From: an uncultured bacterium
GTDB taxonomy: Bacteria > Verrucomicrobiota > Kiritimatiellia > RFP12 > UBA1067
Length of the DNA: 58,162 nucleotides
Reading direction: 5' to 3'
Assembly (NCBI GenBank): GCA_902779565.1
Contig: CACZCD010000005.1
Span: 1 to 58,162 of the forward strand
Made by a program: the position numbers and the translations under genes. Shown here piece after piece: positions 7,549-15,475 of the stretch (position 1 is its first letter; every line of letters starts with the position of its first letter). The notes beneath the pieces were generated by a model. That model worked only from the letters and a program-made list of their open reading frames with translations, did no database searches and was not told the origin of the DNA.

Positions 7549-8597
7549 AGATTGCTGTGGGTCTTTCCGGAGGCGTTGACTCCTCTGTTGCCGCCGTGCT
7601 GCTGAAGGAGGCGGGGCACGAGGTGACCGGTGTGACGATGAAGCTGTGGAAGGAAGGTCGCTACCAGGGTGGCGCACGCGATGCCTGCTTTGGTCCGGGC
7701 GAGGCGGAGGATATCGAGCGGGCGGCGGATTTTGCGCGGTCGCTCGGCATCGGCTATCAGGTGTTCGACTGCGCCGAGGAGTATGACCGTGCCATCATCC
7801 ACTACTTCCGCGAGACGAGTCTTCAGGGGCTTACGCCCAACCCTTGCGTCATGTGCAACGCCGCCATGAAATTTGGATTGCTTCCGCGCATGGCGCGCAA
7901 AAGCGGTCTGTCCTTTGACCGCTTCGCGACAGGCCACTATGCCCGGATTGTCCGGACGTCAGAGGGACGATTCGCCATCCGGCGTGCCGCCGATGCGAAG
8001 AAGGACCAGAGCTACTTTCTCTATCGTCTTTCACAGACGCAGCTGGGCGAGACGCTCTTTCCTTTAGGCGACCGGACCAAGGTGGAGGTGCGGCAGCTCG
8101 CGGCGGCGCGCGGACTCGCCGCCGCCGAGAAGCTCGATTCGCAGGATTTCTATTCCGGCGACAAGAGCGAACTCGTCGGTGCGCCCGCGCGCGCGGGTGA
8201 GATCGTGGATCTTGCGGGGAAGGTTCTCGGGCATCACGACGGTTTCTGGCATTTCACGGTCGGACAGCGAAAGGGGATTGGCGTGTTTGGTCCCGAGCCG
8301 CATTATGTGATCCGTCTCGATGCCTGCCACAACCGTGTGGTGGTCGGAAACCGGGCCGAGGCGTTCACGCGTGAATTCGCCGTAAAGGGTTTGCAGTGGA
8401 GCGGATGGAGCGAAACCTCGGAACCGATTACCTGCCGCGTGAAGATCCGCAGTTCGGGCGAACCATTGGGGCCCGTGACGCTCGAAAACGGCGTCTGCCG
8501 TGCGCCGGGCGAAGGTCTCTTTGGCGTTGCGCCCGGACAGTCCGCCGTGTTTTACGACGATGACGACCAGATCATCTGTGGCGGCATTATCGCCTGA
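7545..8597 (+). CDS. mnmA: tRNA 2-thiouridylase MnmA, variant active site
   Basis: MnmA activates U34 of certain tRNAs with ATP and inserts sulphur. The PP-loop motif SGGVDSS lies at residues 8-14, and the catalytic NPCVMCN near 97-103. ATGHYARI, KDQSYFLYRLSQTQL and the C-terminal barrel (PGQSAVFYDDD) are also present. The region that carries the second catalytic Cys in E. coli MnmA (usually SQ-x-x-CF) reads DSQDFYSGD here, without Cys. Cysteines instead occur in DACFGPGEAED and FDCAEEYD. This pattern suggests the variant MnmA group that may use an Fe-S cluster. The ATG overlaps the hydE stop (ATGA), so the two are co-transcribed and coupled. Confidence 0.9.
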   Translation: MKIAVGLSGGVDSSVAAVLLKEAGHEVTGVTMKLWKEGRYQGGARDACFGPGEAEDIERAADFARSLGIGYQVFDCAEEYDRAIIHYFRETSLQGLTPNPCVMCNAAMKFGLLPRMARKSGLSFDRFATGHYARIVRTSEGRFAIRRAADAKKDQSYFLYRLSQTQLGETLFPLGDRTKVEVRQLAAARGLAAAEKLDSQDFYSGDKSELVGAPARAGEIVDLAGKVLGHHDGFWHFTVGQRKGIGVFGPEPHYVIRLDACHNRVVVGNRAEAFTREFAVKGLQWSGWSETSEPITCRVKIRSSGEPLGPVTLENGVCRAPGEGLFGVAPGQSAVFYDDDDQIICGGIIA

Positions 8598-8602
8598 AAC
8601 GC

Positions 8603-8670
8603 CGGAATCATACCCCCTCGCCCCTCCGGGGCACTCCCCCTGTCTCAGGGGGAGAGTTTTATCTGCCATC
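8603..8670 (-). repeat. Palindromic interspersed repeat, half copy
   Basis: This is the reverse complement of 4310-4377 with one mismatch in 68 bp. It contains two hairpins (CCCCTCGCCCCTCCGGGG and CTCCCCCTGTCTCAGGGGGAG, the latter followed by AGTTTTA). It sits between the convergent mnmA and endonuclease/phosphatase genes, so it may serve as a two-way terminator. Confidence 0.8.
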
Positions 8671-8696
8671 ACCAATTTTACGACATTGGCAATCGG

Positions 8697-9653
8697 CTAC
8701 AGCTCGATGACCGCCGTGATGGGGAAGTGGTCGGAGGGATATAGCTTCGTGCCGGGGCGCGGATCGTCGCGCGTGGCGTAGGACTTCACCCGGATGCCGT
8801 CGGAGACGTAGATGTAGTCGATGCGGGCGCCGCAGTCCTCCCACACATATCCGCCGTTCGTTCGTTTGTCGGCATCGGGCGAACCCTTGCGTGCGTTTCG
8901 CACCTGGGGCTCGAGCTTGAGGGCCTCAGTAGTGGAATACTCCTTCTCGCGCCACTTCCAGCCGGTGAAGGTCCGCCAAGGTCCGGTCGGCGGCGTTTCG
9001 CTGAGGTAGAGGGCGTTCTTCAGGAGCTTGGAGACGGCCTGAGCCGGCTCTTCGGTTTCGCGGCAGTTGTGGTCGCCGGTGAAGATGACGGGTGTGCCGG
9101 GCGGTGCGAACTCGTGCATCCGCCGAATGATGAGCAGCATGCCTTCCTTGCGGGCGAGGGCGCTGATGTGGTCGGTATGCGTGTTGGCGAAGCAGAACGT
9201 CTTGCCGGTCTTCCGGTCCTTCAGCCACATCCAGGAGCAGACGCGCGGGCAGGCTGCGCCCCAGCCCTTCAGTCCGGGGACATCGGGCGTTTCGGAAAGC
9301 CAGAAGGTACCGCACTTGAGCGCGTCGAAGCGATCCTTCCGGTAGAGGACGGGAGAGGCCTCGCCCGAGACGCGGTCGGCGTTGCGGTGTTCGCCGACGA
9401 GAACGTACTGCGGAAGGTTGTTCGTGATGTACTCGGCCTGACCGGGGCAGACTTCCTGAAGCCCGAAGGCATCGAGGTCCATGCGGCGGAGGAGATTGAT
9501 GAAATCGACCTTGCGCGACTCCCAGGCGTTGGGCGTTCCCTTGTCGCCAGGCTGGAGGCGGATGTTGTAGGTGCCCACCTTCAGCGAGGTGTCGGTCGTG
9601 GCGAAGGCGAATCCCGCAGCGAGCGCAAGCAGAGAGAGAATGATTCGTTTCAT
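8697..9653 (-). CDS. Secreted endonuclease/exonuclease/phosphatase-family protein
   Basis: A 318-aa enzyme of the DNase I-like metal-dependent phosphoesterase fold, exported by a signal peptide (MKRIILSLLALAAGFAFA). Family motifs in order: VGTYNIRL, GLQEV, VLYRKDRF, FANTHTDHIS, IFTGDHNCRE and the C-terminal YPSDHFPITAVIEL with catalytic Asp-His. Such proteins cleave phosphodiesters of nucleic acids, lipids or sugars, and the substrate is not evident. The start at 9653 sits behind GGAAAGGGA; a TGTGCTATACT -10 (hexamer 9691-9686) lies about 33 nt upstream on the minus strand. It is divergent from feoA. Confidence 0.88.
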   Translation of the reverse strand: MKRIILSLLALAAGFAFATTDTSLKVGTYNIRLQPGDKGTPNAWESRKVDFINLLRRMDLDAFGLQEVCPGQAEYITNNLPQYVLVGEHRNADRVSGEASPVLYRKDRFDALKCGTFWLSETPDVPGLKGWGAACPRVCSWMWLKDRKTGKTFCFANTHTDHISALARKEGMLLIIRRMHEFAPPGTPVIFTGDHNCRETEEPAQAVSKLLKNALYLSETPPTGPWRTFTGWKWREKEYSTTEALKLEPQVRNARKGSPDADKRTNGGYVWEDCGARIDYIYVSDGIRVKSYATRDDPRPGTKLYPSDHFPITAVIEL

Positions 9654-9741
9654 GGCGTGTTCCCTTTCCTTTTTCAATGGCGCATAGTATAGCACATTCC
9701 GAGGGCGTCCGCACAAGGTTAAATTTATCTAACTATTTTTG

Positions 9742-9801
9742 TTGACGCGAACAACGCGATGTGATATCATTCGCATTGTTTGTTAAGGCTAATTAGGTTC
9801 A
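9742..9801 (+). promoter_or_regulatory. feo operon promoter and possible metal-responsive operator
   Basis: TTGACG (9742-9747) and TATCAT (9765-9770) are 17 bp apart, and TGTGA precedes the -10. Just downstream, TTAAGGCTAATTAGGTTCAA (9783-9802) loosely resembles DtxR/MntR-type boxes. A related CACACCTAATAAGATTAG lies before the outer-membrane gene at 12824. The promoter call is fair; the operator call is weak. Confidence 0.45.
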
Positions 9802-9825
9802 ACGAAGAAAAAAGGAAAAAAGATT

Positions 9826-10035
9826 ATGCCGCTGTCAGCGATGGAGATTGGCACGAAGCACAGGATCAAAGGCGTCACGGGGAATGACGCCGCACGGAAG
9901 CGCTTGGAGGCGCTCGGTTTCGTGGAGGGCATGGAGGTGGAGATCGTCAACAAGGTTGCCGGCAACCTGATCGTCGGCGTATTGGGGAGCCGCGTGGCGG
10001 TCTGCGGAGCGCTCGCCGCGCGGATCATGGTTTAG
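9826..10035 (+). CDS. feoA: Ferrous iron transport protein A
   Basis: A 69-aa SH3-like cytoplasmic protein that works with FeoB in Fe(II) uptake. The family pattern is clear: MPLSAMEIGTKHRIKGVTG, then ARKRLEALGFVEGMEVEIVN, and a final VAVCGALAARIMV strand. An A/G-rich ribosome site (AAAGGAAAAAAG) precedes the ATG, and feoB starts 24 bp after the stop. Placement in front of feoB is the standard operon order and suggests anaerobic or microaerobic iron supply. Confidence 0.93.
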   Translation: MPLSAMEIGTKHRIKGVTGNDAARKRLEALGFVEGMEVEIVNKVAGNLIVGVLGSRVAVCGALAARIMV

Positions 10036-10058
10036 TGGTTAGAAGATAGGAGAAGAAG

Positions 10059-12560
10059 ATGAAGATAGCACTCGCAGGGAATCCCAACAGCGGAAAGACG
10101 ACGCTGTTCAATGACTTGACCGGCTCCAGCCAGTATGTGGGCAACTGGCCGGGCGTGACCGTGGAGAAGAAGGACGGCGTCCTTTCGGGACACAAGGACG
10201 TCATCATCCAGGATCTCCCCGGCATCTATTCCCTCTCCCCCTATTCGCTCGAGGAGGTCGTGGCGCGGAACTATCTCGTGAACGAGAAGCCGGACGCGAT
10301 CCTGAACATCGTCGATGGCTCGAACCTGGAGCGAAACCTGTACCTCACCACGCAGCTTCTGGAACTCGGCCTGCCGATGATCGTGGCCGTGAACATGATT
10401 GACATCGTGCGCAAGAACGGCGACAAGATCGACCTGGAACGGCTTTCCAAGGCGTTGGGATGTCCCGTAATTGAGATCTCCGCGCTCAAGGGTGAGGGGA
10501 CGCGCGAGGCCGCCGAACTGGTGCTGTCCGTTGCCGGCAAGGGCGTGAAGGAAGATGGACCGCACGTGTTTTCCGGTTCCGTGGAGCACGCCCTGGCCCA
10601 TATCGAAGAGTCTCTGCACGGGGCGGTGGAGAAGGCGACGAGCCGGTGGGCGGCGATCAAGGTGTTCGAGCGCGATGTCAAGGCGATTGACATGCTCAAC
10701 GTTCCGCATGACATCATCGAGCATGTTGAAGAGCACATCAAGGACTGCGAGAAGGAGATGGAGGACGACGCGGAGTCCATCATCACCACGCAGCGTTACG
10801 AATACATCCAGCGGATCATCGGCTCCGTGTTCAAGCGTTCCCTTCGCCGCACGTCCGCTACACTTTCCGACAAGATCGATAGGATCGTGACGCACCGCAT
10901 CCTCGCGCTTCCGATCTTTATCCTGTCACTGTGCGCCATGTGGTGGCTCGCGGTCGCCGAGGGTGGCCCTGGCACGAAGCTTACCGACTGGGCGAACGAC
11001 GGCTTCCTCGGTGACGGCTGGCATCTGCCGTTCACAGCGCATGAGTGCCGGGCAGACGGTCTGTACAAGGGAATGGAGTTTGAGGATGCGAAAGGCGAGT
11101 TCGCCAAGCAGGAGGCGTCGAAGTCGAAGTGGGAAGAGGCCTACCTCGAAAAAATCAACGAAGGCAAGCCTGACGGCGAGAAGGTTGAGAAGATGCCCGA
11201 AAAGATCGACGAGGCGATCGCCAAGACCATTATCGCGAAGGGCGTGTTCGTGGAGGACGAAGAAACAGGGGAGCCGGTGGCAAAAGAGGACAACGAGGAT
11301 GAACCCGACCTTTGGGACGTTGACTATGCGGCCTACCAGAAAGCGACCGAGTACGAGGAGCCGGATCCGTCGGCGTTTGGCGTGTGGGTGCCGGGGATCG
11401 GCGCGCTCATCGGAGACGGGCTTGAGAAGCTTGGCGTGAACGATACGGTGAAGAGTCTCGTCGTGGACGGCGCCTGGGGCGGCGTGGCGACGGTGTTGGG
11501 GTTCGTGCCGATCATCTGTCTGGTGTTTCTGTTCCTGTCGTTCCTCGAGGACTGCGGCTACATGGCGCGCGTGGCGTTGATCATGGATCGCATCTTCCGG
11601 AGGTTCGGACTCTCCGGCAAAAGCTTCATTCCGATGATCGTCGGCAAGGGGTGCGGCGTACCGGCCGTGATGGCGGCACGGACGATCGAAAGCGAGCGCG
11701 ACCGTCGCATGACGATCATCCTCGCCACGTTCATCCCCTGTGGCGCGAAGACGGTGATCATCGCCATGTTCGCGGCGGTCTTCTTCCGCGACATGTGGTA
11801 TGTGGCGCCGCTCATGGATGTGATTGGCATTGCAATCATCGTCCTCGGCGGTATCGCCCTCAAGAAGTCCAAGGCGTTTGCGGGCGAGGCGGCACCGTTC
11901 ATGATGGAGCTGCCCGCCTACCACATGCCGACATGGCGCGGTGTGATGATCCACACATGGAACCGCGTGAAGGGCTATATGTTCAAGGCCGGCTGTATCA
12001 TCTTCCCGGCGTGTGTGCTCCTCTGGTTCGTCATGCACTTTGATTTCAAGTTCAATCTCCTTGAGGATGAACAGATCGCCGAGTCGATGCTGGCGACGAT
12101 GGGCGGCTGGATCGCGTGGCTCTTCGCGCCGCTCGGATTCGGCACGTGGCAGGGCGCGGCGGCGTCCGTCTCGGCGGAGATCGCCAAGGAGCAGGCCACG
12201 GCCACGCTGGGTCTTGTGGCGGCGGGCATGGACGGCGCTTCGACGGCGGCGCACGTCTCGAACCTGTTTGCGTCGATGAGCAGCTTCCCGAAGCTTGCGG
12301 CGATGTCGTTCATGGTTTTCAACCTGTTCGTGCCGCCGTGCATGGTGGCGATCGCGGTGACGTTCCGGGAAATGGGTTCGAAGGCGTGGGGATGGTTCGC
12401 GGTGGCGTTCCAGCTGTTCGTCGGCTACACGCTCGCGCTCTCGGTCTATCAGCTCGGAATGCTGATTGCGGGCGGCGGTTTCGGCGTGTGGACGGCGATC
12501 GCCATTCTTGTCGATCTCTGGTGTCTGTGGATGATCGTCCGCCCGGGAAGGAGCGAATAA
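10059..12560 (+). CDS. feoB: Ferrous iron transporter FeoB with enlarged charged loop
   Basis: An 833-aa inner-membrane Fe(II) transporter with a cytoplasmic G domain. G motifs: GNPNSGKTTLFNDL (residues 7-20), DLPGIYSL, NMID and SALKGEGT. The membrane part has the conserved gates FLSFLEDCGYMARVALIMDR, GCGVPAVMAARTIE and FIPCGAKTVI. Between the first membrane helix (about 280-300) and the next, a loop of about 140 residues (about 303-445) is rich in Lys, Glu and Asp. It is longer than in common FeoB and is predicted to face the periplasm. feoA lies 24 bp upstream, and the Cys-rich partner starts 1 bp after the stop. Confidence 0.96.
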   Translation: MKIALAGNPNSGKTTLFNDLTGSSQYVGNWPGVTVEKKDGVLSGHKDVIIQDLPGIYSLSPYSLEEVVARNYLVNEKPDAILNIVDGSNLERNLYLTTQLLELGLPMIVAVNMIDIVRKNGDKIDLERLSKALGCPVIEISALKGEGTREAAELVLSVAGKGVKEDGPHVFSGSVEHALAHIEESLHGAVEKATSRWAAIKVFERDVKAIDMLNVPHDIIEHVEEHIKDCEKEMEDDAESIITTQRYEYIQRIIGSVFKRSLRRTSATLSDKIDRIVTHRILALPIFILSLCAMWWLAVAEGGPGTKLTDWANDGFLGDGWHLPFTAHECRADGLYKGMEFEDAKGEFAKQEASKSKWEEAYLEKINEGKPDGEKVEKMPEKIDEAIAKTIIAKGVFVEDEETGEPVAKEDNEDEPDLWDVDYAAYQKATEYEEPDPSAFGVWVPGIGALIGDGLEKLGVNDTVKSLVVDGAWGGVATVLGFVPIICLVFLFLSFLEDCGYMARVALIMDRIFRRFGLSGKSFIPMIVGKGCGVPAVMAARTIESERDRRMTIILATFIPCGAKTVIIAMFAAVFFRDMWYVAPLMDVIGIAIIVLGGIALKKSKAFAGEAAPFMMELPAYHMPTWRGVMIHTWNRVKGYMFKAGCIIFPACVLLWFVMHFDFKFNLLEDEQIAESMLATMGGWIAWLFAPLGFGTWQGAAASVSAEIAKEQATATLGLVAAGMDGASTAAHVSNLFASMSSFPKLAAMSFMVFNLFVPPCMVAIAVTFREMGSKAWGWFAVAFQLFVGYTLALSVYQLGMLIAGGGFGVWTAIAILVDLWCLWMIVRPGRSE

Positions 12561-12561
12561 C

Positions 12562-12720
12562 ATGAGCGTAGGATCGATCGCGGTTGTCGTTCTGCTCTTC
12601 GCGCTCGTGGGATTCGCCCTCTGGCGAAACTTCAAGAAGGGGACCCCCTGTTCTTGCGGCGGTTCCAGCAAGGAATGCGGCTGCGGGTGTTGCTGTAGTT
12701 GTTGCGACGAAGAAGCCTGA
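12562..12720 (+). CDS. FeoB-associated Cys-rich membrane protein
   Basis: A 52-aa protein with one N-terminal membrane helix (SIAVVVLLFALVGFALW), a basic anchor (RNFKKG), and a C-terminal tail packed with cysteines (CSCGG, then CGCGCCCSCC) ending DEEA. This matches the FeoB_associated family found after feoB in many anaerobes, thought to aid Fe(II) handling. GGAGCGAATAAC precedes its ATG, and spacing to feoB is 1 bp, so it is the third gene of the feo operon. Metal binding by the Cys cluster is inference. Confidence 0.88.
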   Translation: MSVGSIAVVVLLFALVGFALWRNFKKGTPCSCGGSSKECGCGCCCSCCDEEA

Positions 12721-12823
12721 TTCAAACTCAAAACAGGAGCAGGGGAAGCGTTCGCGCCGTTAAATTAGACACACCTAATAAGATTAGTAAAAACAAACAG
12801 AAAGAAAGTGAGGAAACACGAAA

Positions 12824-13795
12824 ATGAACACCAAGAAACTGATGACAGTTGCCTGTGCGGCGGCGCTCTGCGGCGGCGTGTGGGCGGCGGACGAGGTCAA
12901 GTCCGTTCCAACCTCATCCGCAAACGCCAAGCCGTCGGCCCAGGAGCAAGAGGAAAAGGAGGATTCGCCCCTTGATGGCCTTGTCGCCATTGAAGCGGGG
13001 CTCTCGTTCGACTCGCGGTACATGACGTATGGCGTGATTGACGGCAAGGACCCGATCCTCACGCCGAGCGCGCAGATCAAGTTCTTTGACTGGGTGTATT
13101 TCGGCGTGGAATCGATCTTCGACATGACGAAAGCCAACGGCAAGCGCGGTGGCTACGGCAATCGCGCCGGACAGTGGACGACGCTCGATGCGATCGTCGG
13201 TGTGGCGCATGACTTCGACTGCGGCGAGACGCTGGGCGCGCTCTCGGTGGACTTCAACTACATCTACGAATACCTCCGCCGCTACAAATACCACAACAGC
13301 GATGCCGAAGATAAGGATATGGGCGACACCCAGTACCTCAACCTTGAGCTTTCGCTCGGCGACCTCTGGTTCGAGCCGACGTTTGCCATTGAGCGCGACC
13401 TTATGGCGGATGACGGCACCTACGTGAACTTCGAGATCGGCCACACGTTCCCGCTTATCGACGGCGAGGGCGAGGATGGTGACCCCGTGCTGGCGTTCCG
13501 TCCCTCCATTGGGCAGGGCTTGGGCAACACCCAGCGCGCAGCCGGGTATTTCGTCAAGTACAAGGGTTCTGAGGAACCGCTTGACCATGGTGGCTTGATG
13601 GACACCACAATCAAAGGCGAACTCACCTGGAACATCTGCGAGAATCTTTCGCTTTCCGCTTACATCGCCTACAGCGACTACTGGTTCGACGACAACATGC
13701 GCGACGGTGCCCGCGCCCACAACGCGGACTGGGGACGGAGCTGCGATCATTCCTGGAACTTCTACGGCGGGATCGCGCTCGGCGTGTCGTTCTGA
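12824..13795 (+). CDS. Predicted outer-membrane beta-barrel protein (porin-like), copy 1
   Basis: A 323-aa exported protein. The signal peptide MNTKKLMTVACAAALCGGVWA is followed by an acidic linker (QEQEEKEDS), then alternating aromatic strands such as DSRYMTYGVIDGKDPI and DWVYFGVESIFDMT. It ends in GGIALGVSF, whose terminal Phe is the usual recognition signal for outer-membrane barrel assembly. It is closely related to the next gene. It follows the feo operon, so an iron-linked role is possible but unproven. GTGAGG lies ahead of the ATG. A strong terminator follows at 13833. Confidence 0.8.
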   Translation: MNTKKLMTVACAAALCGGVWAADEVKSVPTSSANAKPSAQEQEEKEDSPLDGLVAIEAGLSFDSRYMTYGVIDGKDPILTPSAQIKFFDWVYFGVESIFDMTKANGKRGGYGNRAGQWTTLDAIVGVAHDFDCGETLGALSVDFNYIYEYLRRYKYHNSDAEDKDMGDTQYLNLELSLGDLWFEPTFAIERDLMADDGTYVNFEIGHTFPLIDGEGEDGDPVLAFRPSIGQGLGNTQRAAGYFVKYKGSEEPLDHGGLMDTTIKGELTWNICENLSLSAYIAYSDYWFDDNMRDGARAHNADWGRSCDHSWNFYGGIALGVSF

Positions 13796-13832
13796 TTGCC
13801 ACATCTCTTTAACTCCTTTTGGTTGAAAACCC

Positions 13833-13864
13833 GCGGACGGCCTCTCCTGCCGTCCGCTTTTTTG
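13833..13864 (+). terminator. Intrinsic terminator after the first barrel gene
   Basis: A GC-rich 9-bp stem (GCGGACGGC/GCCGTCCGC, loop CTCTCCT) is followed directly by TTTTTTTG. This is a classical rho-independent terminator. Confidence 0.9.
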
Positions 13865-13927
13865 TTGCTGTGCTCTGAATCCCATCAGTGCTATGCCGCA
13901 TGAAACCCCATCACAGCCGATCACAAT

Positions 13928-13957
13928 TTGACAGATGGGCGGGGTATGCCGTATAAT
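13928..13957 (+). promoter_or_regulatory. Promoter of the second barrel gene
   Basis: TTGACA (13928-13933) and TATAAT (13952-13957) match both sigma-70 consensus boxes exactly, with an 18-bp spacer. The start codon at 13979 lies 22 nt after the -10, giving a short leader. Confidence 0.85.
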
Positions 13958-13978
13958 CTGCATCCTTTTAACAAGACG

Positions 13979-14941
13979 ATGGCAAACAAAATGACAGCAA
14001 AAAAACTTATGACGGCCGTCTGCGTGGCGGCGCTCTGCGGCGGCGTGTGGGCGACAGATGAAGCAAAGCCTGTTCCGACCTCCACGGCGAACGCGGAGAA
14101 GGAAGTTGAAGTGGAAGAGAAGGACGATTCGCCCCTCGTCGCGGTTGAGGCGGGACTTGCGTTCGATTCCCGGTTCATGACCTACAACGTGATCGACGGC
14201 AAGGATCCGATCGTTAGGCCCAGCGGCCGGATTACCTTCTTCGATTGGGTGTACTTCAATGTGGAGGCGCTCTTTGACATGACGAAAGGGAACGGCAAGC
14301 GGGGCGGTTACGGCAACCGCGCTGGACGTTGGACAATTCTCGATTCCAGCGTCGGTCTCGCGCACGACTTTGATTGCGGCGAAACGTTGGGCGCGCTCTC
14401 GGTGGACTTCAGCTACATGTACGAGAGCACCCCTCGCTATCGGGATGACGATGGCAACAAGTACATGAAGGACACGCAGTACCTTGACTTTAGATTTTCG
14501 CTTGACGATCTGTGGTTTGAGCCGACGCTCTGGATTGAGCGCGACCTCATGGCGGACGACGGCACCTACGTGAACCTCGAGATCGGTCATACCTTCCCGC
14601 TCATCGACGGTGAGGGCGAGGGCGGCGACCCTGTGCTGTCATTCCGTCCCTCCGTCGGGCAGGGCTTGGGCAACACCCAGCGCGCGGCCGGCTATTTCGT
14701 CAAACACAAGGGCTCCGAGGAACCGCTTGATCACGGCGGCCTGATGGACACCATGGTCAAGGGCGAGCTTACCTGGAACATCTGCGAGAACCTTTCGCTT
14801 TCCGGTTACATCGCCTATAGCGACTATTGGTTGGACAGCAACATGCGCGACGGCGCCCGCGCCCACAACGCGGCCTGGGGCCACGGCTGCGACCATTCCT
14901 GGACCCTCTACGGCGGCATCGCGCTCGGCGTGTCGTTCTGA
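13979..14941 (+). CDS. Predicted outer-membrane beta-barrel protein (porin-like), copy 2
   Basis: A 320-aa paralogue of the preceding gene, with most strands conserved (DSRFMTYNVIDGKDPI, FDWVYFNVEALFDMTKGNGK, RGGYGNRAGRW) and the same GGIALGVSF end with terminal Phe. The signal peptide is MTAKKLMTAVCVAALCGGVWA after a short N-terminal extension (MANK). Unlike copy 1 it has its own consensus promoter, so the two may be expressed under different conditions. The start at 13979 is chosen because an in-frame ATG at 13928 lies inside the -35 box. Function as a porin is inferred from architecture only. Confidence 0.8.
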   Translation: MANKMTAKKLMTAVCVAALCGGVWATDEAKPVPTSTANAEKEVEVEEKDDSPLVAVEAGLAFDSRFMTYNVIDGKDPIVRPSGRITFFDWVYFNVEALFDMTKGNGKRGGYGNRAGRWTILDSSVGLAHDFDCGETLGALSVDFSYMYESTPRYRDDDGNKYMKDTQYLDFRFSLDDLWFEPTLWIERDLMADDGTYVNLEIGHTFPLIDGEGEGGDPVLSFRPSVGQGLGNTQRAAGYFVKHKGSEEPLDHGGLMDTMVKGELTWNICENLSLSGYIAYSDYWLDSNMRDGARAHNAAWGHGCDHSWTLYGGIALGVSF

Positions 14942-14959
14942 TGTGGTATAATCTGCCGC

Positions 14960-15475
14960 ATGAGAATCGTATTCATGAGTGACATACACGGGGTGCCATC
15001 AGCCCTGAAGTCGGCCTTGGCGGCGGCGGACGCGCTGGGCTACGATCGGCTTGTGCTTCTCGGCGACCTGCTGTACCACGGACCCCGCAACGGCGTGCCG
15101 AACTTCTACGATCCCGAAGAGGTGGCGCGGATCCTGAACGGACTCAAGGACCGGATCGTCGCCGTGCGCGGAAACTGCGACGCGGAGGTTGACCAGATGA
15201 TGTTCGAATTCCCGATGAGGAGCGACTATGCGGTTCTTGAAGCCGGGAAGGAGACGTTTTTCCTGACCCACGGCCATCTGTGGAACGAACACAATCTGCC
15301 GCCCCTCGGCATGGGAAGCGTTCTCGCGCATGGACATACGCATGTCCCGGAATTGACAAAGCTCAAGTGCGGACTGACCGTCTTCAATCCGGGATCCGTC
15401 GCGCTTCCGAAAGGCGGCAGTTCGCGTTCCTTCGGCTATTTCGACGGCGAATCGCTCAAGCACTACACCTGCTGA
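14960..15475 (+). CDS. YfcE-like metallophosphoesterase
   Basis: A 171-aa cytoplasmic calcineurin-like phosphodiesterase of the YfcE/MJ0936 type. Metal-binding motifs are in order: MSDIHG, LGDLLYHGP, RGNCDAEVD, THGHLW and AHGHTHVPEL, with the final NPGSVALPKGG loop. The family hydrolyses small phosphodiesters and the natural substrate is unknown. TATAAT (14947-14952, in TGTGGTATAAT) ends 8 nt before the ATG, which has no ribosome site, so translation is probably leaderless. The 3' end overlaps the convergent histidine phosphatase gene by 13 bp. Confidence 0.9.
   Translation: MRIVFMSDIHGVPSALKSALAAADALGYDRLVLLGDLLYHGPRNGVPNFYDPEEVARILNGLKDRIVAVRGNCDAEVDQMMFEFPMRSDYAVLEAGKETFFLTHGHLWNEHNLPPLGMGSVLAHGHTHVPELTKLKCGLTVFNPGSVALPKGGSSRSFGYFDGESLKHYTC

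Noticed and set aside
10926-12731. Open frame of about 600 codons antisense to feoB
   Set aside because: The translation is His/Arg/Asp-rich and lacks any domain; it is the mirror of feoB codon bias.
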